Source: Flammula alnicola
Taxonomy: Eukaryota > Basidiomycota > Agaricomycetes > Agaricales > Strophariaceae
Direction of reading: 5' to 3'
DNA length: 64,000 nucleotides
NCBI GenBank assembly: GCA_015499995.1
Contig: JADNRV010000008.1
Span: 558,001-622,000 of the forward strand
A program made the position numbers and the translations under genes. The notes below the pieces were generated by a model. That model had not been told where the DNA came from. It did no database searches and worked only from the letters and a program-made list of their open reading frames with translations. Position 1 is the first letter of the stretch. Each line of letters begins with the position of its first letter. Of this stretch, positions 45,942 to 56,564 are shown piece after piece.

Positions 45942-48225
45942 ATGCTCAAACTTCTTCGCCCGTTATCTCTTCTCCAATCTACACCACTTAGTCGACCAAC
46001 TCGTACCTCTCCTATCTTCCCAAACTATTATCGAAATATGGCCTCAGAAACACCGGCGGGCACCCACAAGGACCCTGTGACGGGCGAGATGATCTCCAAG
46101 CAGTTGGTATTTTTTTTCCGCGTCGAAATCGTGCGTTGATCGATGCATCGATGAAGGGAGCTCAAGCGTCGCGAGAAGCAGCGCGCAAAGGAGGCATCAA
46201 AGGCAAGCAAGGCCCCTGCCGCAACTCCGTCAGCGGCAGCTGCCTCAGCCGGACCTAGCGAAGACGATCTCAACCCAAATGTAAGGAGCGTGCTTTATGA
46301 CTCGATTTTATACTAATATAATACATTTAGCAATATTATGAAATGAGATGTCGCCAAATCCAAGAGCTCAAGCAATCCCAGAGCCCGAATCCTTATCCAC
46401 ACAAGTTCAATGTTTCGCGTGCGCTGGTTTCATATGTCGAGTTCTACGGCGCAGAAGGCAAGATCACATCTGGCACCAAGCTCGAGAATGTCGTCGAGAG
46501 CCTTGCGGGCCGTATCCACAATATCCGAGCCAGCGGTTCTAAGCTCAAGTTCTACGACTTGCACGGCGAAGGAACCAAGGTCCAAATCATGGCTACCCAA
46601 CAAGACGCGCAGGATCCCAACTCATTTATCGCGACGCACGAGCACTTCAAGCGTGGCGACATCGTCGGCGTTACCGGTGTACCTTCGCGCACTAAGAAGG
46701 GCGAACTAAGTATCACCCCCTTGAGCATGCAGCTCCTCTCGCCCAATCTGCACCAGCTTCCATCCGGCCACTTTGGTCTCAAGGACCAGGAGACGCGCTA
46801 CCGCAAGCGCTACCTCGACCTCATCCTAAACGACAGCACCCGCAAGCTGTTCATCACCCGTAGTCGCATCATCAACTACATCCGCCGCTTCCTCGATGCC
46901 CAAGGCTTCATGGAGGTTGAAACGCCCATGATGTCCCTACTTGCTGGCGGTGCCACCGCTAAGCCCTTCGTCACGCACCACAACGACCTCGATCTGGACC
47001 TCTACCTCCGTATCGCACCCGAGCTGTATCTCAAGGAACTCGTCGTCGGTGGTCTCGACAGAGTGTACGAAATCGGACGCGTGTTCAGAAACGAGGGCAT
47101 CGACTTGACGCATAACCCCGAATTCACCATTTGCGAATTTTACATGGCCTACGCTGACATGACGGATCTCATGGATATCACGGAAGCTATGATAGAAGGC
47201 TTGGTCAAGACTCTTACTGGTGGTAAGACGACGATTACATACCACCCCGACGGAAACAAGGGCCAGGAAGGCGCAAGGGAGCTGGTGCTGGACTTCCAAA
47301 GACCATGGAAGCGATATGATATGATCACGACACTAGAGGAGAAGCTGGGTGTCAAGTTCCCTCCTGGCGAAACTCTGCACACAGAAGAGACGAACAGGTT
47401 CCTCAGGGAACTTTGTGTCAAGGTAGGAATTGGTCCTGTATTTTGTGTCGCCGCCGTTGCTGATCTCTAACTGGTAGCACAACGTTGACTGCAGTGAACC
47501 CCGCACCAACGCACGTATGCTCGACAAGGTACAGGTCTTCCGCCCGCTAGCCATTACATTGATCTGACATTTTGTTTTGTTTTCAGCTCGTCGGAGAATT
47601 CATCGAGCCTCTGTGCGTGTCGCCGGCGTTCATCGTCGGCCACCCACAAGTGATGTCCCCGCTCGCCAAGTGGCATCGATCGCGGCCTGGTCTGTGCGAG
47701 CGCTTCGAGGGCTTCATGTGCGGAAAGGAGTTCTGCAATGCCTACACAGAGTTGAACGATCCGTTTGAGCAGAGGCTGCGATTCGAGGAGCAGGTGAGTT
47801 ATCGTTATTTCGTCCAAGTAGATATTTTTGTTGATCTCCTGCCTTTTCTCAGTCGAGGCAGAAGGAGCAGGGTGATGAGGAAGCACAAGGAATTGACGAA
47901 ACCTTTATTGATGCGTACGTGTTTCCTCAATCGTTACGAACTGGAGAATCTTATTGATCTTGTCCGCGTAAATGTAGTCTCGAACACGGTCTCGCTCCTA
48001 CTGGTGGATGGGGTCTCGGTGTCGACCGCCTCGTCATGTTCTTGACGGATTCAACCAGTCAGTATTTTCCCGCCTTCTCTGATACGCAATTCTCATGTTT
48101 ATGCTCTTCCCCCAGACATCAAGGAAGTCCTCCTTTTCCCAGCGATGAAGCCCCAAGATACCCCGGCAACCACTGCTGTTGCCACGCCCGGCGGACACCA
48201 CTTGGGCCAGTCAGGTCAAATCTAG
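45942..48225 (+). CDS. KRS1: Lysyl-tRNA synthetase, class II, possibly dual-targeted
   Basis: Charges tRNA-Lys with lysine. The cytosolic form most likely starts at 46038 ([16 protein letters not shown]). The frame is open upstream to an ATG at 45942, adding 32 residues ([15 protein letters not shown] then SRPTRTSP and NYYRN) rich in Leu, Ser and Arg and free of acidic residues, the profile of a mitochondrial presequence. Exons then give the eukaryotic Lys/Ala-rich extension ([18 protein letters not shown]), the OB-fold anticodon domain ('[24 protein letters not shown]'), class II motif 1 ('[11 protein letters not shown]'), motif 2 ('[21 protein letters not shown]'), and motif 3 ('[15 protein letters not shown]') through '[13 protein letters not shown]' to a stop at 48223-48225. 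Splicing was followed by reading frame at 46137-46160, 47420-47490 and later junctions. Confidence 0.93.
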
Positions 48226-48884
48226 AGCTAGAGTTTCAAAGCTTTCCGTCTTTTTTTTCGTTTTGAAAAAGTATTTTTTGTGAGAATGTAAACATGAATT
48301 CCTGGTTTGAAGGTTCAAATTTAAACGTTTACTAGTTATCCTGTGGTCCAGGCTTTGAACTAATTGTAGCAGTGTTGGCATGCGTCGGAGAACACTTACT
48401 GTATAGAAGTTTATGATACTAAATAATAGACTCATTTACCCGCCAATCGTACTTTGCGGCCTGCGTCGGCTATAATCGGTTTGAACAAGGAAGGATTCGC
48501 ACGATAGTCAAGTTCTTCCTGAACTTCAAGCTTCAACTACTGACTAGTACTGACTCCTCGACCTCGAGCTCGCCTGATATTCTTCTGTATTCAACACAAT
48601 TTGGACCTGGAACAAAACTCAAGGAAGATTCCCCTCTCAGACTTCAATATACCAACCTGACAACAATAACCCATCCCAAACTCGTAAGCTTATAGCTGAA
48701 CGTTCAAGTTACACTAGCAACAATCTAGTAACTCTTTGCTACAACACTTCAAGAACCTAAACCCGATTAAAACTAGGTAAATACAACTTCAGATTCTCAT
48801 ATATTTAAGATTGAAACTTCCAGTGGCAGGTGGCCCTAGCGTCTTGAATTACGACTTTTTGCTTACAGTTATTCTGTTAAATCG
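48226..48884. other. Interval between KRS1 and F-box copy 3
   Basis: About 660 bp with the KRS1 3' UTR and the upstream region of F-box copy 3. The last 80 bp (aacttccagtggcaggtggc ... cttacag) resemble the sequences preceding copies 1 and 2. Confidence 0.5.
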
Positions 48885-50312
48885 ATGCATCCGAACCCAC
48901 AAACTTCTAATCGTATCGTTGCATTGATCAACAAAGTCCTACCAGGTGAAATCCTGGCAGAGATCCTCACGCATACCGTCGTATGTTCCCATTCGGACTC
49001 TAACGTGGAACAATGCTTTGCCGGCCCCGTAGGCCATCCATTCCTTTCAAAGATCACATCGATTCACCACCACCAATGTATCTCGACTCCCGATCCATTA
49101 CTTCTCAGCCAAGTGTGTTCGCAATGGCGGGATATTATCCTTCATATGCCCATGCTCTGGGTATCTATCGCCATAATCTCTTATCCCGGAGAACGTCTGC
49201 TCCAGCTTCTGAAGCTATGGCTTGCACGGAGTGGACAACTTCCTATCAGCATTTTCTTTCTCCATCACAGATTTGGCGAAGTGAGAAGCGGGTTTCACAA
49301 GTCTTTCGTATCTCTGTTCCAACTACTGGCGTATCATGCTGCTCGATGGAGAGCCATTGATCTCGACATTTACGACTTGCATAGTCCGAACACCCCTGCA
49401 TGTCTCGAGCAGTTCATATCCCCCAACTCCCTAACATCACTTGAATCTGTTACCTTGAACATCGTTGGCCCAAGTATGTTATTTGTCAATGATATCACAG
49501 GTCATTTTTTTCGATCAAATTCTCTCCACACGTTGAAATGGGCGAGCGGCGACGTCTACATCCGCAATTTACGTGTCTTGCCCCCTTGGTCCCAGATGAG
49601 ATTCCTCGAACTCTTGAAGATTTGGGACACAAAAATTATTTTGACCGCGATCTCAGCGAGCGAGAAACTCGAAAGTCTACATATAGGAGAATGCACAATT
49701 AGCGAGGTCGACAACATCACCGTCACTCTTCCCAATCTACAAATCTTGAGACTGACAGGGATAAACAACCTGTCGTGCTTGTTGGACAAACTCACATTCC
49801 CTGGCTTGAGGGCGTTGTTTTTGAAGGACACCATCAATATTCGCGCACCACATTCGACATGGGATACAATTGAAAGCCTGCTTTTGCGCTCGGGATGTCC
49901 TTTAGCAAGATTTTCCCTCATTGACAAAGCGATCAGACATAATGAAGAACGTCTGATTCAACATTTATCCTCGCCAGTCTTCTACTCGCTCACAGAACTC
50001 ACGCTGGCCTCTCTGACGCTCGTTGACCGACTCATTTCTGGCTTGGTTTACTGAGACAACAACATGGAGAATTCGCACGACATCCTACATAAGCTCAAAA
50101 TATTGGAATTGAAAGGGTGTTTAACGAAGGATGGTGCAATCTCGAGAATGGTGTCGAGTCGTTGTCGAAAGAAACAGGCCTCTTTAACTCGTGTCCAAGT
50201 GAGAACCAACGCCGATAGAAATTCTCATCTCCAAGACGTCCATGTATTGGCGACATTAGCAGAGGAGGGATTGGAAGTCGATCTCGGCCATAATCATCGT
50301 GTTCTCATATAA
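48885..50312 (+). pseudogene. F-box/LRR-type gene, copy 3, with a late stop codon
   Basis: Third member of the set, more diverged than copies 1 and 2. It starts MHPNPQTSNRIVALINKVLPG with the F-box 'GEILAEILTHTVVCSHS', then 'PDPLLLSQVCSQWRDIILHMPMLW' and leucine-rich segments. The frame runs 389 codons to TGA at 50052-50054, where copies 1 and 2 have GGA (Gly), next to an in-frame 6-nt deletion. The same frame then continues to 50312 with the family C-terminus (LKILELKGCLTKDGAISRMVSSRCRKKQASLTRVQVRTNAD ... VDLGHNHR), so a single nonsense change removes about 85 residues. It is the least damaged copy and could still make a truncated F-box protein. Confidence 0.82.
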
Positions 50313-50514
50313 CATTTGACAGTAGGATAACAATCATCAAATCGCTCCTCTGTTCTTATCTAATTAGAGTGTAACCGCATCTGCGACCGTCGTAGGGCTC
50401 ACGGATCCAAGAAAATACCAAAATATCATGAGGGGCTGGACACAAATACCGTACAAGTAAGTACATGAAAGAAGAATAAAATTGTTTATTTCCACACATT
50501 AAACATCGAAGGCA

Positions 50515-51482
50515 TCAACGTCCATCACCAGAAGACATGGTCCTTCCTGCCTTCTTCTGTTCCTTCCAGTATTTTTCGGAGAAGTCCTGGAAGACTTCGG
50601 GTGTGATGGCATAAGGAGGATTCCCTTCCCTCGTCTCCAGGAAATAGTCAGTGTCTAGGATCGATGCGTGGAACTTGTACATGGTTTCAAGCAGTTCTTT
50701 AGTGAGCGGCTGTTTGTCTTGACGGACGGCGTAGCACTGCCAACGGAAGAACAGCAATGTCAGTGAGTAATTTAAGTGGATAAGGCCAACGAAAATGCCT
50801 CACTGGTCCAGGAGACATTATCTGCCAGCTTTAATTTCAAGCTTGTGGTAAGGATCCTGGACGACGACGACGATAAACTTGGCGGACTCACCGGAAAGGC
50901 GCGAATCCATTATGAGTCTCGATGCGCAGGTACACTGCAGGCTGATTATCAGCCGTATCGCACTTTTCTCCCGGTTTTACTGGGTAATCCCATCCTACAG
51001 ACAGTGTAGGGCTATATACGACGATCGGGATTCCATACACTACAGTCAAGGGGCAGAGCTCGCCGACCTTGAAGATAGGGTGTGTAGGTTCGAAGTGCTC
51101 GGTGACGAAGCGTGCACGAGGACCGGTGGAAGTAAAGGACGGAAATTCGCCTTGACGGTGAATCTTGACACCCCAGATTCTGGTATGGGCAGGATTATTG
51201 CTGCTTTGGGTCGATGGGGTAGCGGCTATAGGGGTCTTGGTGTTTGCATCTCTCCCATCTTGAGATCGTGGTGGTTGGGCTCGGTTTTGGGATGGATAGT
51301 TAATCTTGCTTCCAGTGAGCAACTTGACAATCCCTGGAATTTTAGAACCGATTCAGTCAGACTAATACTGTAGCAGTTATAGAGATAAGCCTCACGCAGT
51401 AAGATATGCTTCTGCATTTCGAGCATCGTTTCAAATCCGTCTGTGTCTTGCATTGGGCGCAAACTTCTGGATTGGATGCCAT
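50515..51482 (-). pseudogene. MYND-type zinc-finger gene, probably frameshifted
   Basis: Convergent to F-box copy 3. The first exon starts at 51482: MASNPEVCAQCKTQTDLKRC then SKCRSISYC, the first half of a MYND finger (C-x2-C ... C-x2-C ... YC), followed by a GTGAGG donor. The next segment encodes 'SRDCQVAHWKQD', the second half, but no splice site puts it in phase; that reading ends in TAA after Asp, before the last His and Cys ligands. A neighbouring frame then continues openly (about 51322-50888): 'FVTEHFEPTHPIFKVGELCPLTVVYGIPIVVYSP', 'PAVYLRIETHNGFAPF'. The last exon (to 50515) gives 'KFHASILDTDYFLETREGNPPYAITPEVFQDFSEKY'. Function of the family is unknown. Whether this is a broken gene or has an intron arrangement I cannot resolve needs a transcript. 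Confidence 0.6.
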
Positions 51483-51758
51483 GGGGGTTCGATACATACT
51501 CTGGTTTACTCTAGCAGCTCAAGCCAAAGTGAGGGGTTGTGAATGGTGTAGGCCAAAGCTTCGCAGAATGGTTGATAGCGGATTATATAGAGAAGAGATA
51601 CATAATTTCGGATTGCGTGAGCCGGAGGTCATGAGGCAATAAGCCATCTAAGCGCCCAGAATAAATTTGGATCACGGGCAGAGCTGATCAACAGTAATTT
51701 CAACAGTAAAAGATATTGCAAGCAAACGTCAGTGGTTCGGGCTACTTATGGCATAAAT

Positions 51759-52611
51759 TTACAGTTGGTTCCATTTATCCTTCACCGTTTCCTTCCCATT
51801 CACGTTCTCCCATTTCAAAGGTGGAGGATACCTGCGACGATCTCAATCCAGTAGCTGATACAGAGATATGTAAATAATTAGCTACGCGTTCCTATGTTGG
51901 ATCCTGAATGCAAATGTGACTCACCCGTCGGGGTCCAAGATAAACGCGATATTTCTCATCTTTCCATCACTAGGTCTCTTCTTGAACTGGACGCCGAGTT
52001 TCTCGAAACGCTCGCAAGCTTTTTCGACGTCGTCTACCGTGACGGCAATGTGTCCGAATCCCTTTCCAGGCTCTGAGTTACCGCTTGCGTAGCCTTGGAA
52101 GTTGGGATCGTTCTCAGTCCCATGGTTGTGAGTCAGCTCGAGGACACCTGAATCAGGGAAGGTGGGGTCATTGGTATGTTAATTGTCCAGCGACGTTTAT
52201 TCGAGTGGCTCCACTGACCTTCACGGGCGAAGCGAGACTTTTCTTTCTCTTCGGCTGTCAGTTCACGACCGTCATGGTTGAAGGCGAGGAAATATAAGGT
52301 GAAGTCATCGAAACGCTTCTCTACATGTCGCATAAGGGAAAATTTAGTCCATCATGAAGGGATTGCCTTGGAAGCTATTCGGTACCGGAGAGAAGATCCA
52401 TTCCGAGAACCTGTAGCAATACGATTTCAAGGAGATGAAAACGCGAAGACGGCTCGTCTCACCTCCTGATAGAATGCAAGAGACACCTTGGGATCCTTGA
52501 CACGGATCATGGTGTGGTTGAACTGATTTCAACTTGATAACTGAATCTGCACAGAAAATATCAAGAAAATCTAGTCACCTTGAAGCTAGCGGTCTCTGCT
52601 GTGCGAGGCAT
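51759..52611 (-). CDS. GLO1: Glyoxalase I (lactoylglutathione lyase)
   Basis: Converts the hemithioacetal of methylglyoxal and glutathione to S-D-lactoylglutathione. The start at 52611 gives [11 protein letters not shown], spliced to '[20 protein letters not shown]' and 'VLGMDLLS', then across an intron to '[35 protein letters not shown]' and '[75 protein letters not shown]'. Metal-binding and catalytic positions of the family are present: His near the start ([10 protein letters not shown]), Glu in LELTHNHG, His in GFGHIAV, and the expected Glu/Asp near the end. About five exons; all phases agree. Single-domain form, unlike the fused two-domain yeast enzyme. Confidence 0.9.
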
Positions 52612-53930
52612 TGTGGTGGGAGAGTTGAAGTCGGAATTCGACCTGCGGCTGGATTCGCATGAATCGCCTTGCTGTGTTAACAGGAAGGTTCCACCCAGTC
52701 TAAATTAGTCATGATGTTGCCTTTGTTTGGTGTCTGCCTCCTGTATGTACAACACCTACCAAATAGAAGTACCACGACCATCTCTCTCCCTTGAACTAGG
52801 TTCGGAGCAAGCCGCTTGCTCCGGCCCGGTACGGGTACTCCTTCGCAGAAGGGGCTTGCGCCAAACTGCCTGAAATCAGGGGTTTCATCTTTGGGCATTC
52901 ACACTCTTCACACTCAACGCGCTACAAAAATTCCACTTGGGCCACATTATATACATGCATATATATTATTTAGATGATTCAATGTTGCAAAATACGTGCG
53001 CAAAACTATTGAACAGAGGTAGTAGTGTGTCAGTATAAAGGATGAAGAAATCCTCACGTTGTGGAGGCTACTGACCTTCAAGGCGCCCAAAAAATTAAAT
53101 GCAATATATCATGATACATATAACACCTTTCGCCTTTTAAGATTGTGTCCCGTGCTGAAGACAACCGAAGACATGCATTTAAAGTCCAGGTGAAGGAAAT
53201 GAGAGGAAGCCGCGTGATGTCACATGACAGCGCGCGCCGTGTGCAGCGCGTCTGCGTTGCACTTCGTGGAGTGCTTTGGGGTTTCGGCTTGGGGTTCATC
53301 TTAGTTGTTACGAAGAGGGTTGTATTCAATGATTGTTAGTCCACTTGTTATTAATATCACTGAATACTGACGAGTACTGTTCAGTTACTGTATCACACTC
53401 ATCTAGTCACGTGAGCTATGTCAAAATGTCCCAAACTCAGGACTTTTGGGAGATGGAATTCAAAGGGAAGCACATAAGGCAAATGTTGTTTAATATCCGA
53501 AATTGAAGGTGGTGTGTTGACGTACTTTCAATATTACAGCGGAAAATATCAACTCTATGAACCACAGTGCGTGCGTCAACGATCTTCGCATTTTATGCGA
53601 CATCAATCACGCTCCGGGACAGGGAAGAAGGGCCCCTTAAAAGATCTGAGTCGACAGAAAGTTCAATTCGATATGCATAAGTATTTCCGCCAAATAACCT
53701 AAGACATGCCACAAGAACTGCGGGCAAGCGTCGAGTGCGAGCAAACCCCCTACTGACGGGCAGTTTGAAGCAAGCCCCTTGTCAGGATTGCTGCGACGCA
53801 ACATAAAGAACTATAAAGATAAACAAAGTGCGGCATCCTGAAAAGGTGGATTGATCCGAACCTACCCTTGAACTCGTTCGAAAGTTGCGGCTCTCTTTGT
53901 TCTTGTTTACTTTCTGCCTCCCGTATAATA
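52612..53930. other. Gene-less interval upstream of glyoxalase I
   Basis: About 1.3 kb without a supportable gene. At 52753-52805 is a sequence (cctaccaaata ... ctctcccttgaact) that recurs at about 54494-54533 and in part near 53865-53880, so the repeat cluster to the right begins here. Confidence 0.45.
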
Positions 53931-54489
53931 GGGTAGTTCAAAGTTGGCCGCCGCGCGCCGTCGCATTTCGCATTCCGCTTTTGATGGGTTACATAACATT
54001 CAAATTTCAACCTCCGTTCCGTGACTTTGATGTGACGGCCTCTTTCACTGTTCGCCACAAGTTCGCCAGGGAGTCTGCATCGATATCCAATGTCATGGCG
54101 TTAATAGTTTCAAGCACATATGTGATAAACCTCCCTTAAATATTTCTCAGATCCGATTTCTCTATTTTGAAATCCAAAAAAAACTACTAGATTAACCATT
54201 ATATTGCAGTTATCTACGATGGAACTTCATCTCAAGGAAATTGTGGGAAACATCAAGGAGCCCTACCCTAGGGTTTGTATGAGGTTTTCTCAGAAAACTT
54301 CTGGGTATTATATCATTTATATTAAAGATAAATAATGCTTAACAGTGGTTGGGATGAAAGTCAAATCCTTCAAACGCGTTCACAGCGTTGTCACGTACGC
54401 GAGCGGAGGTTGAAATTTGAATGTTATGTAACCCATCAAAAGCGAAATGCGAAATGCGACGGCGAGCGGCGGCCAACTTTGAACTACCC
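53931..54489. repeat. Long inverted repeat flanked by direct repeats
   Basis: Arms at 53931-54024 and 54391-54489 are reverse complements over about 95 nt with few mismatches (both contain GTAGTTCAAAGTTGGCCGCC and GATGGGTTACATAACATTCA in opposite orientation). They enclose a 365-bp unique spacer. Outside the arms lies a direct repeat: CCCTTGAACTCGTT followed by GAAAGTTGCGGCTCTCTTTG near 53868-53900 and again near 54520-54560. The arms translate to similar short open frames on opposite strands; these are by-products of the repeat. No target duplication or transposase was found. Confidence 0.8.
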
Positions 54490-54703
54490 TAATGCCTACC
54501 AAATAAAGGCACGACCTCTCCCTTGAACTCGTTTGAAAGTTGCGGCTCTCTTTGGCCTTGTTTGCTTGTGACCTCCAACTATGCCGCCTGTCTTCTCTTC
54601 GCTCTGTTAATATTGTAAAAGAGACGCCGATTTCGCTGTTTCACAGTGATTTGTGGACCAGATTTCATAAATTCTCAACACACTACCAATCTTCAAAGAT
54701 TAG

Positions 54704-54849
54704 ATGATGCTTAACATTGCTGCCTACTTTTTGCTCCAGACTGGTGGAAATGCCAACCCCACCACTGCGGATGTGTAGGCATCGAGACTGACGAGGACCG
54801 CCTGAAGACTCTCATCTCTGAGCTCGAGGGCAAATCCACTGCTGAGGTT
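54704..54849 (+). pseudogene. Fragment of ribosomal acidic protein P2
   Basis: Starts MMLNIAAYFLLQTGGNANPT then TADV, the characteristic opening of P2 of the 60S stalk. After a stop at codon 24 the match resumes in another frame with 'GIETDEDRLKTLISELEGKSTAEV'. About 25 nt that normally encode KKLL..VG are missing at the break, so the stalk helix is destroyed. The hinge and the acidic C-terminal tail were not found. Non-functional. Confidence 0.8.
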
Positions 54850-54971
54850 TGGGTGTTGTGTAATTTCAAGAGGAAGATTGTACTGACGACTGCCAGAAAC
54901 AACCATGGTGCGCTCATTTCCGTCTCTGGAGGCCATGTCAGAGAACTGACGTGCTGATTATTATGTCTCCA

Positions 54972-55402
54972 GGCTGAAATCACCAATCCCCAAGTCGGCG
55001 GTTGCCGCTGACCTCAAGAAGAAGTGTACCTTCTGCACATTTTCTTATCGTGGAGTCGAGCTCGACAAAGTCCTCGAACTGAGCAATGTAGATATGGGCT
55101 TTTTTGCTTTCCTTTTTGTCACCTCAAAAAACTTATTGATTTACCGTTTTTTCAGCTTAGTTCGTTGAAGTATGTGGATTATTACACTTAAATTGAACCT
55201 ATGTCTCTGTCCTGCTAGCTTGTCCACGCCCGTGCCCCCGTTGCTTCCAATGCGGTCTTAAGTGCCGTCCCATGGGTCTCATCAAAAAACTCCGTGAGGC
55301 CCCTCCCAATGAGAAGCCCACTGTTGTCAAGACACATCTCTGTGATATGATTATCGTCCCGAGAAGATTGGCAGTGTTATTGGTATCTACGATGGAAAGG
55401 AT
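54972..55402 (+). pseudogene. Fragment of ribosomal protein uS19 (S15)
   Basis: Recognisable pieces in order: 'VAADLKKKCTFCTFSYRGVELDKVLELSN', then after an intron-like gap (55086-55220) 'LVHARA', '[25 protein letters not shown]' in a shifted frame, and '[19 protein letters not shown]'. Several frameshifts and substitutions (Cys where Arg or Lys is conserved) separate them, and the last third of the protein is absent. Intron-like gaps are kept, so this is a decayed genomic copy and not a retrocopy. Confidence 0.82.
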
Positions 55403-56564
55403 GTGAGATGTACGAGGAGGCTAAGGGTCCTTCGCGTTCGAGGCGGCATCACCGAAGGAGGATGCAGGAGGTCATGCTATCGTCATCTCCATCAGCCACA
55501 TCAAAAGCAGGAAGAAAGCTGTTCCCTGTCAGCGAGGAGATGGAGAACGAAGATGAAGAGTTTACCTTGGCTCTTGGCGTCCGTGGACGGCACGCAAGTC
55601 TGTCGTTGTGCTGGTGTCGGGGATGCAGGTGGGCTGTCATTGTCATTGTACCCGCGGTGTCGCGGTGTCGTCATTATTGTACCTGCAGCTGCGTCGTCAT
55701 CGTCGATGCACCCGCAGCGTCATGGTGTCATGGTCGTTGCACCCGCAGCTGCTGCGTCGTTGTCAATGCACTTGCCGTTGCAGCGTCGTTGGTGTACCCG
55801 CCATCACGGCTTCATCATTGCAGCTGCTGCAGCGGGGTCTTCATGCTGGTGCAGTCGCGTCGTCATCCTGCTCGAAGTGCAACCACAGTGTTGTGCTCGC
55901 AAGTCGCAACCGCGTGTCCTTGCTGCCCTTGCCATGCTTGTCCATCCTGCTGCTCTATGATGCTCGGTGACCTCCCTCCATCCTTCCACCACCTCCTGTC
56001 GTGTTTGCCATCGTAAAATGGCCTCATTGCTGATCCTTATCCAGACATGCCAGACAGGAGCGAAGAGCGACAATTGCCTCGACGAGTTCAAAAACGGCAA
56101 GAGAGCCGCCATTTCTGGAGATCGGCAGTGCAGTTGGGTAGAGAGGGAGAGGGAGACATTAATGGTGTGGGTGTCGTTCTCGCAACAAGGAGGGTCAGGA
56201 AGTGCAGAACGAGTGTTGGGGTGGAGAGAAGGCATGGTCAGCTGGCTTGATGGCAGTGTGCGATGGTGACAATGAGCCATCGTGGCTCGTCATCGCCATG
56301 GCCGTCTGAGCATCGGGCGATCGGGCAGCAGCGGTGTTGGCTTGAATGAGGGTCAGAAGAGTGGGGTGGGTGAGAGTCCTCTAAGCACTGGGTCCAACGA
56401 GGCAAGCGAGCGAGAGACTGCAACAGGTGCATGCTTGCGATGTACAGCTGACGTGACACCAGCATCAACGACGTCGAAAGCCAGAACAGCATCTTGGGCT
56501 GCCTTTGGAGCTTCGTATCTTCATAATAGGCAGTATCGTACTGGTCCTGCGGGTTAGGTTTGCC
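55403..56564. other. GC-rich low-complexity tract
   Basis: About 1.1 kb where all frames are rich in Ser, Cys, Arg and Ala and several long open frames overlap on both strands, a sign of compositional bias and not of genes. It includes the imperfect repeats at 55650-55815. An open frame at 56282-56557 contains 'ACLRCTADVTPAS' but no clear domain. Confidence 0.5.
55650..55815. repeat. Imperfect minisatellite-like array
   Basis: Words of the form GTCGTCRTTGYACCYGCAGC recur four to five times at irregular spacing (centres near 55675, 55705, 55737 and 55765), separated by related GTC-rich words. Copies are diverged and differ in length. Confidence 0.55.

Noticed and set aside
53750..54526. Two short proteins of similar sequence (containing RRLKFECYVTHQKRNAKCDG) on opposite strands
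   Set aside because: They are translations of the two arms of the inverted repeat, without independent gene support.
55403..56016. Overlapping long open frames of about 185-200 codons on the plus strand
   Set aside because: Two overlapping frames are both open and rich in Ser, Cys and Arg, as expected from the GC-rich repeat; no domain is visible.
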